21,240 bases of DNA, from NCBI GenBank assembly GCA_051651645.1, contig JBOFSR010000154.1, positions 1 to 21,240 on the forward strand, read 5' to 3'. Of this stretch, positions 6,017 through 13,741 are shown piece by piece. Both the position numbers and the translations under genes were made by a program. The notes beneath the pieces were generated by a model. That model was not told where the DNA came from, made no database searches, and worked only from the letters and a program-made list of their open reading frames with translations. This DNA comes from JBOFSR01 sp051651645. GTDB lineage: Bacteria; Spirochaetota; Spirochaetia; Treponematales; Treponemataceae. Every line of letters begins with the position of its first letter. Position 1 is the stretch's first letter.

Positions 6017-7841
6017 TCACGTAACGCCAAAGCCAATAAAAAAGTTGTCTAATGAGGCGGCTAGAAAAATTGCTGCAGGCGAGGTTATTGATCGTCCAAG
6101 TGCGATTGTGCGCGAGCTACTTGATAATGCAATTGATGCTGGAGCGACGCAAGTCCTTGTAGAGCTTGAAGGTGGTGGGATTGAAAAAATCCGCATTGTT
6201 GACGATGGTTTTGGAATGACAAAAGAGGATTTGGAAAATTGTGCATTCCCACACGCAACAAGTAAAATCCATTCTGAAAAAGATTTGCTAACACTTTCGA
6301 CACTCGGCTTTCGTGGTGAGGCACTTGCCTCTATTGCCGCTGTCAGTCGCCTCGAAATTATCAGTTTTCGTAAAGAAATAGCATATAAACTGAATGCATA
6401 CCTAGAAACGGAACATTCGGTAACACCCTCTCAACTGGGAAAAGGCACCATTGTTCAAAGCCAAGCTCTTTTTGAAAACTTCCCTGCACGTCGTCTTTTC
6501 TTAAAACGCCCCACAACAGAAGGGAATTTATGCCGACAAACGTTTATTGAAAAAGCATTACCATGGAATACGATCGCTTTTCGTCTCACTATGGACGGAA
6601 AAACAAAAATGGACCTGCCGAGTAATCAAACTCTAACTGAACGGTTTTTATCAGCACTTGAAATTAAAGAAGATGAAACTTTTTTTTCAGAAATCACAGG
6701 CAAAGCAGAAGGATTTTCTTTTTCAATCGTTTTAGGGCATCCAAATGTACATAAATCTGATAAAAAAAATTTGTATATTTTTGTTAATGGACGCAAAGTT
6801 TGGGAATTTAGTCTTATTCAGGCAATTGAATATGGTGCTCAAGGCTACTTTCCAAACGGAAGCCATCCAGTGGCAGCCTTATATTTATCTATTGACTCTT
6901 CCCTAGTGGACTTTAATATTCACCCTGCAAAAAAAGAAGTTCGATTCAAAGATGGAGCATCCGTTCATCGTGCCGTAAGTGGTGCAGTACGCAATTTTTA
7001 TAAAAATCATGCAGTTCATGGCATAGTCACTCAAATTGATTCACAAAATGAATTTCAATATGAGTTTGAAAACTCCCAAGCTACTGAAAAATTTTCTGTT
7101 AACGAACCCTTTGAATATACCTCAACGCCGCATAAAATGTCTATGCCAAAATCTTTTTTTACTCCTTCAAAAAAATTTGATCCAACGCAGCCTTCAGCAC
7201 ATAAAAATCACCATACTGCCTTTGAGCAAAACTTACAAAAAAATACTTTTTCAAATCAAACGCATATACCACACAGTGTTCCTAAAAAGCCAGAGGAAAA
7301 ATTTATTTATAAAGGGTGCGTTTTAGGTGTCTTTCTGATTGTCGAAAAAGATGACAAAATATTTTTGCTTGATCAGCATGCTTGCCATGAACGAATTTTA
7401 TTTAATCGCTTTATGAGCGAAATTGGGCAAAAACAAAAGCTCCTATTCCCGTACGTTATTGAGACTCAAACCAAAGAAGACGATGATTACTTAAAATCCT
7501 TAAAGGAAGAACTCAATAATTCTGGCTTCGAGATGACTTTTGATGGTGATGGTCGCTGGGAATTTTTTGCCACTCCTATTCGCTGGATTGGCAGTGAAGA
7601 AAACCTTGCCGAAGATTTACTTGAAAAACATATTCAACCTAAAGAATTGATTTATAAGCTGGCTGCAAAAACGGCATGCCGTGGAGCGATTATGGATGGT
7701 GCCGTGCTTGATGACACAACAGCAATACATTTAATAGAAGACAGCTTTGCACTGGAAGACTCAACTTGTCCCCATGGGCGCCCATTATGGACAGTTATCT
7801 CAAAAGAAGAGTTATACAAACGCGTTAGACGTATAGATTAA
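6009..7841 (+). CDS. mutL: DNA mismatch repair protein MutL
   Basis: MutL couples mismatch recognition by MutS to strand removal. The N-terminal GHKL ATPase is intact: AAGEVIDRPS, ELLDNAIDAGA, VDDGFGM, TSKI, LGFRGEAL, and NIHPAKKEVRF. A low-complexity linker (about residues 345-430) joins the C-terminal dimer domain, which has the metal-site motifs of nicking MutL proteins: DQHACHERILF, ACRGAI and CPHGRP. This fits bacteria that lack MutH. One deviation is visible: the last Glu of DQHA(x)2E(x)4E is Asn here, while the first Glu, known as a key residue in B. subtilis, is kept. At 610 aa the length is normal. It is the second gene of the xseB operon and its stop lies 4 bases from the convergent next gene, leaving no room for a terminator. 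Confidence 0.95.
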   Translation: MTNHVTPKPIKKLSNEAARKIAAGEVIDRPSAIVRELLDNAIDAGATQVLVELEGGGIEKIRIVDDGFGMTKEDLENCAFPHATSKIHSEKDLLTLSTLGFRGEALASIAAVSRLEIISFRKEIAYKLNAYLETEHSVTPSQLGKGTIVQSQALFENFPARRLFLKRPTTEGNLCRQTFIEKALPWNTIAFRLTMDGKTKMDLPSNQTLTERFLSALEIKEDETFFSEITGKAEGFSFSIVLGHPNVHKSDKKNLYIFVNGRKVWEFSLIQAIEYGAQGYFPNGSHPVAALYLSIDSSLVDFNIHPAKKEVRFKDGASVHRAVSGAVRNFYKNHAVHGIVTQIDSQNEFQYEFENSQATEKFSVNEPFEYTSTPHKMSMPKSFFTPSKKFDPTQPSAHKNHHTAFEQNLQKNTFSNQTHIPHSVPKKPEEKFIYKGCVLGVFLIVEKDDKIFLLDQHACHERILFNRFMSEIGQKQKLLFPYVIETQTKEDDDYLKSLKEELNNSGFEMTFDGDGRWEFFATPIRWIGSEENLAEDLLEKHIQPKELIYKLAAKTACRGAIMDGAVLDDTTAIHLIEDSFALEDSTCPHGRPLWTVISKEELYKRVRRID

Positions 7842-7845
7842 AAGC

Positions 7846-8661
7846 TTAATTTACTTTTTTCCATGCAACAGGGATAGTTGTTTTTTCAGTAGAGACCGCA
7901 ACGCCATCTTGATACACTGTTTTTAGGGTAGTCTTATGCCCTTCTAAATAATTCTCGCTCAAAGGGCTAAAAACCCACTCAATAGGATCAGCAGTTAATG
8001 CAGTTGCAAGAGAAACTGAGCGTGGAATATCGGGGAAAAAGGACGCATTAGATTTTACTGACTGCACAATTCTTAATTTATTACCAGAAAAATTAATGCT
8101 CACAGGCATACTTGCACCGCCTTTGAAAAAAACAAAACCTCGCCCTGGTCGCAAAAGTACAATTCTATCAATAAAATCTTCACCTTCCCAGTTTCCTGCA
8201 AAAGACTCAATTGAAAAACTTTGTCTCGCTTGAGCTTTAGCAACAGAATCAGTTTGTGAAAACAGAGCCTGCAAAGTTGGCTTTATATCAAGCAAAAGCT
8301 TATTATAGCTATCATAGCTTATTTCCTTTTGAGTTATTTCAGCGTTCGAACTAGACGGTGGAAGCACCGAAATAGTCGATATCCAATTGGAGTTAACAAG
8401 CGAAAGTTTTATAAAAAACACAAAATTATTACGCCACGATAACTCTTCATTATAAATCTCATTACGCTTATCAAGAATTTCATAAATATTTTGCTCACTC
8501 ATATAGGAAAAATATAAATCCTGAATAGGGCGCGCTAGGTCTGCATCAAAATTTTCAGAGAGTACTGCATTATAAAATTCAAGAATTTGATTTGTTGACT
8601 GTGAAAAAATCTGGACGAGTAGGGAAAAATAAATATAACAAATAAATATTTTTTTTCTCAT
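7846..8661 (-). CDS. Secreted protein of unknown function, 271 aa
   Basis: An N-terminal signal peptide is clear (MRKKIFICYIYFSLLVQIFS, probable cleavage near IFS-QS). There is no lipobox Cys, so it should be periplasmic or surface-exposed and released by signal peptidase I. The rest splits into a helical N-terminal half (about 25-150) and a beta-rich C-terminal half containing FAGNWEGEDF, RIVLLRPGRGFVFF and IEWVFSPLSENYLEGHKTTL, which resembles a small lipocalin- or barrel-like domain (inference only). I do not recognise the family. It starts 5 bases after the smpB stop on the same strand and is probably cotranscribed. It converges on mutL. Confidence 0.75.
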   Translation of the reverse strand: MRKKIFICYIYFSLLVQIFSQSTNQILEFYNAVLSENFDADLARPIQDLYFSYMSEQNIYEILDKRNEIYNEELSWRNNFVFFIKLSLVNSNWISTISVLPPSSSNAEITQKEISYDSYNKLLLDIKPTLQALFSQTDSVAKAQARQSFSIESFAGNWEGEDFIDRIVLLRPGRGFVFFKGGASMPVSINFSGNKLRIVQSVKSNASFFPDIPRSVSLATALTADPIEWVFSPLSENYLEGHKTTLKTVYQDGVAVSTEKTTIPVAWKKVN

Positions 8662-8666
8662 AATTA

Positions 8667-9131
8667 TTAACGTAAGGATTTCTTAAAATCTCGCTCAACA
8701 TCACGGGTGATATCGCGATCACGAATAGTATTACGCTTGTCAAATGTTTTTTTACCACGACAAAGCCCTAAATTCACTTTAACAAGCCCATTTTTCAAAA
8801 TAAAATCAAGTGGGACAAGCGTAAAGCCCTTTTCATTCACTTTACGTGTCAAACGTTTTATTTCAGTTTTATGAAGGAGCAGCTTTTTTGCCCGTGTTGG
8901 ATCATGCACAAAGTGTGACGCATACACATATTCTGTTATATGCCAATTTTTCACCCAAATCTCATTTTTTATAATTTCGGCAAAAGCATCAGGGAAGGAC
9001 ATATTCCCTTCTTTAACAGACTTTACCTCCGTACCCTTAAGCTCAACTCCACACTCAAAGGTTTCTTCAACTTCGTAGTTGAAACGAGCTTTTCTATTCT
9101 GTGCAATTAGCTTTGTGCCAACACTTTTCAT
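8667..9131 (-). CDS. smpB: SsrA-binding protein SmpB
   Basis: SmpB binds tmRNA and carries it to stalled ribosomes for trans-translation. The 154 aa protein has the family hallmarks: IAQNRKARFNYEVEETFECG, LKGTEVKS, FPDAFAEI, RAKKLLLHK, KVNEKGFTLVPL, LGLCRGKKTFDKR and a basic tail ending DFKKSLR. ATG at 9129-9131 matches the family N-terminus. No Shine-Dalgarno is seen; instead a -10 box lies 7 bases upstream, so the message is likely leaderless. The tmRNA gene is not in the window. The downstream secreted protein follows 5 bases after the stop. Confidence 0.96.
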   Translation of the reverse strand: MKSVGTKLIAQNRKARFNYEVEETFECGVELKGTEVKSVKEGNMSFPDAFAEIIKNEIWVKNWHITEYVYASHFVHDPTRAKKLLLHKTEIKRLTRKVNEKGFTLVPLDFILKNGLVKVNLGLCRGKKTFDKRNTIRDRDITRDVERDFKKSLR

Positions 9132-9138
9132 TAATTAT

Positions 9139-9167
9139 AGTATATCACATTTAGGTCGATTACTCAA
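9139..9167 (-). promoter_or_regulatory. Promoter of smpB, leaderless-type
   Basis: -35 TTGAGT at 9162-9167, 17-base spacer, -10 TATACT at 9139-9144. The smpB ATG begins 8 positions after the -10, which is the expected transcription start. An overlapping TATAAT at 9134-9139 lies even closer. Confidence 0.6.
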
Positions 9168-9217
9168 GAGAAAACTGATTTTTAAAGACTTACGGCGATT
9201 CAGTGAAGACAAAAAAA

Positions 9218-9958
9218 TCACCCTTTTTTTAGGAGAGTTTCACTTTTATTAATCCAATCTTTTCCCATAGCGGAGGCAAATTTTTTATACGTTTTAATAG
9301 ATTCTTTCATTCCAAGTAAAATTTCTTGTGCTTTTTCTGACTGTTGATTGTGAATGAGTTTTTCGATGTAGTAATATCCAACTTCAAAGCTCGCACTTTT
9401 TTCATACAAAGTTTGAAGCCTTTCTAAGGTATCTTCTCCGTTTTTATCTTCAATTAAAATTTCAAATAAAACTTCTTGCGTTTCACTTAGAGAACTATGC
9501 TCTTTTAGACTTTTGATAATTTCCTGTGCTTTGGAATAATCTTTCATAAAAAAATATGATTTTGCTAGTGGAAATAAAATCGCTTTGTCATCTTTGTAAG
9601 GGCCGGTTAAGCATTCTTGATACAGATTTATGGCACTTTCATATTTTTGCCCATCAATATAAGCCTCGGCAAGAAGCATTTTATTTGCAATGGTTTTTTG
9701 AGCTTTTAACTGTTTTTCAAGCTCTTCAATTTTTGCATTCGGATTTATTATATTGGTTAAATTCACACCAATTTTTTGCCGCGTCGATCGATTAAAATAC
9801 TCAGGCAGGATTTCAACTAGCACGTATGCAATTCCGCCAAGTCCACTGGGCAAAAAAATCAAAACATACAGCCAATAAAAAGGGCGATGCGTTTTGATAA
9901 CATGCACAATGAGAATGATTTGCAAGATATACGGAATTAATGCTACAAGCCAGAGCAT
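9218..9958 (-). CDS. Membrane-anchored TPR protein, 246 aa
   Basis: Two hydrophobic segments (about residues 3-20 and 27-50) with a Pro-Ser-Gly-Leu-Gly-Gly turn form an N-terminal hairpin like that of PLDc_N/CcmH-type membrane anchors. A basic stretch and a short coiled coil (KIEELEKQLKAQKT, about 75-90) follow. The remainder is helical with TPR-like units: ANKMLLAEAYIDGQKYESAI, KAILFPLAKSYFFMKDYSKA, and EVGYYYIEKLIHNQQSEKA. TPR domains bind protein partners, so a scaffold or adaptor at the inner membrane is likely. Its ATG follows the ftsH stop without a gap (TAAATG), so it is cotranslated with FtsH and may assist that protease (inference). I cannot give a symbol. Confidence 0.8.
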   Translation of the reverse strand: MLWLVALIPYILQIILIVHVIKTHRPFYWLYVLIFLPSGLGGIAYVLVEILPEYFNRSTRQKIGVNLTNIINPNAKIEELEKQLKAQKTIANKMLLAEAYIDGQKYESAINLYQECLTGPYKDDKAILFPLAKSYFFMKDYSKAQEIIKSLKEHSSLSETQEVLFEILIEDKNGEDTLERLQTLYEKSASFEVGYYYIEKLIHNQQSEKAQEILLGMKESIKTYKKFASAMGKDWINKSETLLKKG

Positions 9959-11941
9959 TTACACAGCTCCCGTAAGCGGTGGCTCCGATAGGCCAGATTC
10001 CGCCTTGATAATTTCAAGAAACTCTGCATGTTCAATAATTTCTTTTTCAAGCAACCGAACAGCAATATAATCCACAAGATTTTTTTTCTCTCGCAGCATC
10101 GAGCAAACGTACTCAAAACGAGTTTTCATGATTTTAGCAAGCTCGTCATCAATATATTGTTGCGTCGCTTCCGAGTATTCTTTGGTAAGCTGTGGCTCGC
10201 CGCCATATCCTGCACCTCGTTTTGATAAAACAACATTTTCAAAACGCTCGCTCATGCCAAAATCCATTAACATTGCTCGAGCAATATCACTTGCACGCTG
10301 TAAGTCGTTGCCAGCTCCCGTTGAAACTTCCCCAAGTACAATTAATTCTGCTGCCCGTCCACCGAGCAATACGTCAATTTCGCCGTACATATCGCTCGTC
10401 GTTCTCAAAAATTTATCTTCTTCAGGACGATGGAGAGTGTAGCCCAACGCGTTTGCTCCACGTGGAATAATTGAAATTTTATGAACGGGATCGGCACTTT
10501 TTGTAAAGGCTGCGACCAAAGCATGCCCAGTTTCGTGATAAGCGATTGTTTTTCTCTCTTTTTCACGAATGACACGACTTTTTTTCTGTAAACCGACGAC
10601 GGTTTTCTCAATTGCCTCATCCAAGTCTTCCATTAAAACTTCTTTTCGTCCGCCACGAACAGCCAACAATGCCGCTTCATTAATGATATTTGCAAGATCA
10701 GCTCCCGCAAAGCCAGAAGTTGTCGCGGCAATCGCTTGAAGATTTACGTCGTTTCCAAGTTTTACATTTTTTGCATGGATTTTCAAAATTGCCTCACGCC
10801 CTTTCACGTCTGGACGATCAACAACAACTTGACGATCAAAACGCCCTGGCCTTAAAAGTGCAGGATCAAGGACATCAGCACGGTTTGTAGCAGCAAGCAA
10901 AATCAAGCCCGTTGTATTGTCAAATCCATCCATCTCAACAAGCAATTGATTGAGAGTTTGCTCTCTCTCATCATTTCCGCCAATATTATTAACACGACTT
11001 TTTCCAATAGCATCAAGCTCATCTATGAACACAATACATGGTGATTTATCGCGAGCCTGTTTAAATAAATCGCGAACACGACTTGCCCCAACGCCAACGA
11101 ACATTTCTACAAAGTCCGAGCCAGAAATCCGAAAAAAAGGAACGCCAGCCTCGCCTGCAACTGCCCGTGCCAAAAGCGTTTTTCCTGTTCCTGGGGGGCC
11201 TACTAATAAAACGCCTTTTGGAATTTTTCCGCCAATTTCTGTATATTTTTGTGGAGATTTAAGAAAGTCAACTACTTCTACCAGTTCTTCTTTTGCCTCA
11301 TCAACCCCTGCAACATCGCTAAATCGAGTTTTTACTTTTCCTTCTTCCACCGCACTTGCACGTGATTGTCCTGCAGAAAAAATACTGCCACCCAAGCCAC
11401 CGCCACCGCTCATTTTTTTAAAGATAAACCGCCAAACAAGCAATAAAAGTGCAATCGGTAAAATTGAATTCAATAGAAAATCAATAAAGAAATTATTTTG
11501 CTTCGCTTGAGCCTTATAAGAAACATTTTTTTCATCAAGAAATTTAAGAAAATCTTCCGTTAAGATAGAAGCGGTTCTATAGACTGCCGTGTTAGACTGA
11601 GCGGCCAATAATGGATGCAATCGTGATGGAGCGTCTAAAATCTGAGCATTCGGCCCGTATCCAATAAAATAGCTTTGACCAAGCACAACGGTTGTAATCT
11701 GACCGCTTTCAATAAGTTTTTTGAAGGTCGAAAACTCGATGGTATCGTCGCCTTTTGCAGAAAGATACACATTCAAAAGAGCAAGAACGCTAATAACAAC
11801 AAGTACAATTCCCCAAACAGGAATCTTCGGCTTATTATTTTTGTCTTTATCATTTTTATTTGAATCCCCACCAGCCAATTTAAAAAAATTAAATGAGTCA
11901 TTTTCATCATTCTTTTTTTTGTTGTCGTTGTTGTCAGCCAT
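9959..11941 (-). CDS. ftsH: ATP-dependent zinc metalloprotease FtsH
   Basis: FtsH is a membrane-bound AAA+ hexamer that pulls out and degrades misfolded membrane proteins and short-lived regulators. I set the start at ATG 11939-11941 (MADNNDNKKK), which has GAGGG 5 bases upstream; the longer reading from 11974 lacks this and adds 11 residues. In the 660 aa form there are TM segments at about 40-60 and 150-175, Walker A GPPGTGKT (248-255), Walker B IVFIDE, and an SRH with LLRPGRFDRQ. The zinc motif HETGH is at 469-473 and the third ligand Asp lies in GAGNDLQ (about 546). All catalytic residues are present. The acidic/Lys/Asn-rich N-terminal tail before TM1 is longer than in E. coli. The TPR gene follows directly. 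Confidence 0.97.
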   Translation of the reverse strand: MADNNDNKKKNDENDSFNFFKLAGGDSNKNDKDKNNKPKIPVWGIVLVVISVLALLNVYLSAKGDDTIEFSTFKKLIESGQITTVVLGQSYFIGYGPNAQILDAPSRLHPLLAAQSNTAVYRTASILTEDFLKFLDEKNVSYKAQAKQNNFFIDFLLNSILPIALLLLVWRFIFKKMSGGGGLGGSIFSAGQSRASAVEEGKVKTRFSDVAGVDEAKEELVEVVDFLKSPQKYTEIGGKIPKGVLLVGPPGTGKTLLARAVAGEAGVPFFRISGSDFVEMFVGVGASRVRDLFKQARDKSPCIVFIDELDAIGKSRVNNIGGNDEREQTLNQLLVEMDGFDNTTGLILLAATNRADVLDPALLRPGRFDRQVVVDRPDVKGREAILKIHAKNVKLGNDVNLQAIAATTSGFAGADLANIINEAALLAVRGGRKEVLMEDLDEAIEKTVVGLQKKSRVIREKERKTIAYHETGHALVAAFTKSADPVHKISIIPRGANALGYTLHRPEEDKFLRTTSDMYGEIDVLLGGRAAELIVLGEVSTGAGNDLQRASDIARAMLMDFGMSERFENVVLSKRGAGYGGEPQLTKEYSEATQQYIDDELAKIMKTRFEYVCSMLREKKNLVDYIAVRLLEKEIIEHAEFLEIIKAESGLSEPPLTGAV

Positions 11942-11960
11942 AAGTCCCTCAAAATATTTA

Positions 11961-11966
11961 ATTATA
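11961..11966 (-). promoter_or_regulatory. Possible -10 box of ftsH
   Basis: TATAAT on the minus strand lies 19 bases before the ftsH ATG, leaving a short leader with GAGGG. No convincing -35 is seen at 17 bases, so this is tentative. A second candidate, TTGACC-17-TACTTT, lies further upstream near 12040-12075. Confidence 0.3.
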
Positions 11967-12149
11967 CAAAGCAAGTTTATTTAATTTATGTATAATTTTC
12001 TGTCTCTATAAATATACGAAAAAAAAACCACTTAGTCGAGAGGTAAAAAGTATTTTAAGGAAAACTCTCGGTCAAAATAAAATCAATTTTGTTAAAATGA
12101 GTTTGAGTAATTTGATTGAATCATAAAAAAACGACTATTTAGTATTCTT

Positions 12150-12737
12150 TTATTTTATTGACTTTTTAAAATAGATGATGTAATCAGCAAATGACAAATA
12201 AGCAGCAAGAAGCGTTATTGCATAAAGAACCATACCAACAAACTTTAACTGCGGAAGCGAATTAAAAATATCAACATCTAGTCGTAAAATTGTTTCAATT
12301 ATTAGCGAATAAAAAATGGCAACCACGTATAATACTGTTTTTAACTTTCCACCTTTTCTTGCACCAATAGCAACACCTTTTTGCATTGCCATCAGGCGGA
12401 TAAAAAGCATTCCAAATTCACGATAAATAATCAAAATAAAAATGATCGTCGGCATATAACTTTCAAGCATAAAGCAGACAAAAAGCGTTAAGTGAACTAA
12501 AACATCGCCAAAAGGATCAAAAAGCTTTCCAAAATCACTTACTTGATTTCGCCGTCGTGCAAAAAATCCATCTAAGAAGTCAGTAAACTCCATAAAACCC
12601 AAAAGAGGAATCATAATAAAAGCCGTAATAAGTCGCACTTGAGGAAGACTTGGAAACCAATGCGGAAGAAAAAAAATAATAAAAAAAACAGGCGAAAGTA
12701 TAATACGTGAAAGAGTGAATTTATCAGCAAGATTCAT
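12150..12737 (-). CDS. pgsA: CDP-diacylglycerol-glycerol-3-phosphate 3-phosphatidyltransferase
   Basis: It makes phosphatidylglycerol phosphate from CDP-diacylglycerol and glycerol-3-phosphate in the inner membrane. The CDP-alcohol phosphotransferase signature is complete: Asp53, Asp56-Gly57, Ala60-Arg61, Gly70, Asp74 and Asp78 (DFLDGFFARR...GKLFDPFGD). At 195 aa with several hydrophobic segments it matches PgsA better than other members of the superfamily; phosphatidylserine synthase or a cardiolipin-type enzyme is a less likely alternative. The start is supported by AAAGGA before the ATG. It follows the YugP-like gene by 43 bases on the same strand, so one operon is likely. Confidence 0.88.
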   Translation of the reverse strand: MNLADKFTLSRIILSPVFFIIFFLPHWFPSLPQVRLITAFIMIPLLGFMEFTDFLDGFFARRRNQVSDFGKLFDPFGDVLVHLTLFVCFMLESYMPTIIFILIIYREFGMLFIRLMAMQKGVAIGARKGGKLKTVLYVVAIFYSLIIETILRLDVDIFNSLPQLKFVGMVLYAITLLAAYLSFADYIIYFKKSIK

Positions 12738-12780
12738 GGCACATCCTTTATTTTATAGCAAAAGTATTTTTATGTGTTAA

Positions 12781-13476
12781 TTAGTCTCTTCGATCTTTGG
12801 CGAGCAAAACGAGTCGTAAAAGATTTGCAATAGCAACAATAGCCGAGGCAACATACGTCATCGCGGCAGCACTGAGAACTTTTTGAACTCCCTGCAGCTC
12901 TTCATCGGTGAGTGTTGCACTATCGCGTAAAATTACCACAGCTCTACGAGAGGCATCAAATTCAACAGGAAGCGTAATTAAATAGAAAATCACCGCAGCA
13001 GAAAACAACATAATGCCAACATTGATAAGCACTCCCCAGCTGAGCAATAATCCGCCAATCACCATAGTTGGGCCAAAAGAAGAGCCTATATTTGCAAGTG
13101 GGACAAGCGTGCTTCGTAGTCCAAGCGGTGCATAATTTTGTGCATGCTGAATTGCGTGGCCTGCTTCATGAGCTGCAACCCCAATTGCCGCAATCGATGT
13201 TTTGCTGTATACGTCGCTAGAAAGTCGTAAAACCTTTGTGCTTGGATCATAATGATCAGTTAAAGAGCCTGCAACAGACGCAATGGTAACATCATGAATA
13301 TTATTTGCCTTTAATAAGGCTTGAGCTGCATCACGGCCTGTTATTCCGCGTCGTGATAATTCGTTCGAAAAACGAGCGAAAGTTGATTTAACTTTAACCT
13401 GAGCCGCCATTGAAAGAATCATCGCTGGGATTATCAATATAAAATAATAAGAATCAAAAAAAGGAAAAAACATCAT
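12781..13476 (-). CDS. YugP-family membrane zinc metallopeptidase, 231 aa
   Basis: The protein has an N-terminal membrane segment (about 10-27), the zincin motif HEAGH (103-107, in AAHEAGHAIQHAQNY) and two or three further membrane segments between about 130 and 225. It also has the family string LPVEFDASRRA. This is the pattern of the neutral zinc peptidase family represented by B. subtilis YugP (Pfam Zn_peptidase_2). The physiological substrate is unknown. The length is that of the family. The start has GGAGG upstream (GGAGGGATG); a second ATG follows immediately. It is divergent from the mraY-like gene and upstream of pgsA, which suggests a role at the cell envelope (inference). Confidence 0.88.
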   Translation of the reverse strand: MMFFPFFDSYYFILIIPAMILSMAAQVKVKSTFARFSNELSRRGITGRDAAQALLKANNIHDVTIASVAGSLTDHYDPSTKVLRLSSDVYSKTSIAAIGVAAHEAGHAIQHAQNYAPLGLRSTLVPLANIGSSFGPTMVIGGLLLSWGVLINVGIMLFSAAVIFYLITLPVEFDASRRAVVILRDSATLTDEELQGVQKVLSAAAMTYVASAIVAIANLLRLVLLAKDRRD

Positions 13477-13503
13477 CCCTCCAAAAAATCAAAATACATA
13501 ATA

Positions 13504-13509
13504 ATTATA
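13504..13509 (-). promoter_or_regulatory. Possible -10 box of the YugP-like gene
   Basis: TATAAT on the minus strand lies 27 bases before the ATG. The -35 position (TAGTTT) is poor. The 265-base divergent region 13477-13741 otherwise shows only AT-rich sequence and TTGACG near 13670 pointing toward the mraY-like gene, without a matching -10. Confidence 0.35.
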
Positions 13510-13741
13510 CTCTTTTTTGCTAAGAGAAACTAGTCACCAAAAGCGTATTTTCTAAAATTAATTGTACTCCCTTGAAGAGGAGGCTATCAAAAGATCCCAT
13601 AAAAATCATCCTTAAAATAAACTTTAACTGAGGCAAAACTTTTATCTCAATATATATTTTTTTTTGACGATGACTATAACAGAGAGAAAGAATGATTAGT
13701 TTTGAATATTAGTCACTAAATTTAATTTATCAGGAGATTCC

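Noticed and set aside
10950..11510. 186-codon plus-strand open frame
   Set aside because: It is an antisense shadow of ftsH; Ser/Pro-rich composition is typical of reversed coding sequence, and ftsH motifs on the other strand are complete.
11942..11974. Upstream start of ftsH adding 11 residues
   Set aside because: The added residues are unlike FtsH and would put the possible -10 box inside the coding region; the ATG at 11939-11941 has GAGGG.
12034..12075. CGAGAG/CTCTCG inverted repeat as a pgsA terminator
   Set aside because: The stem is only 6 bp with a loop of nearly 30 bases, and the T9 run is 9 bases away from it.
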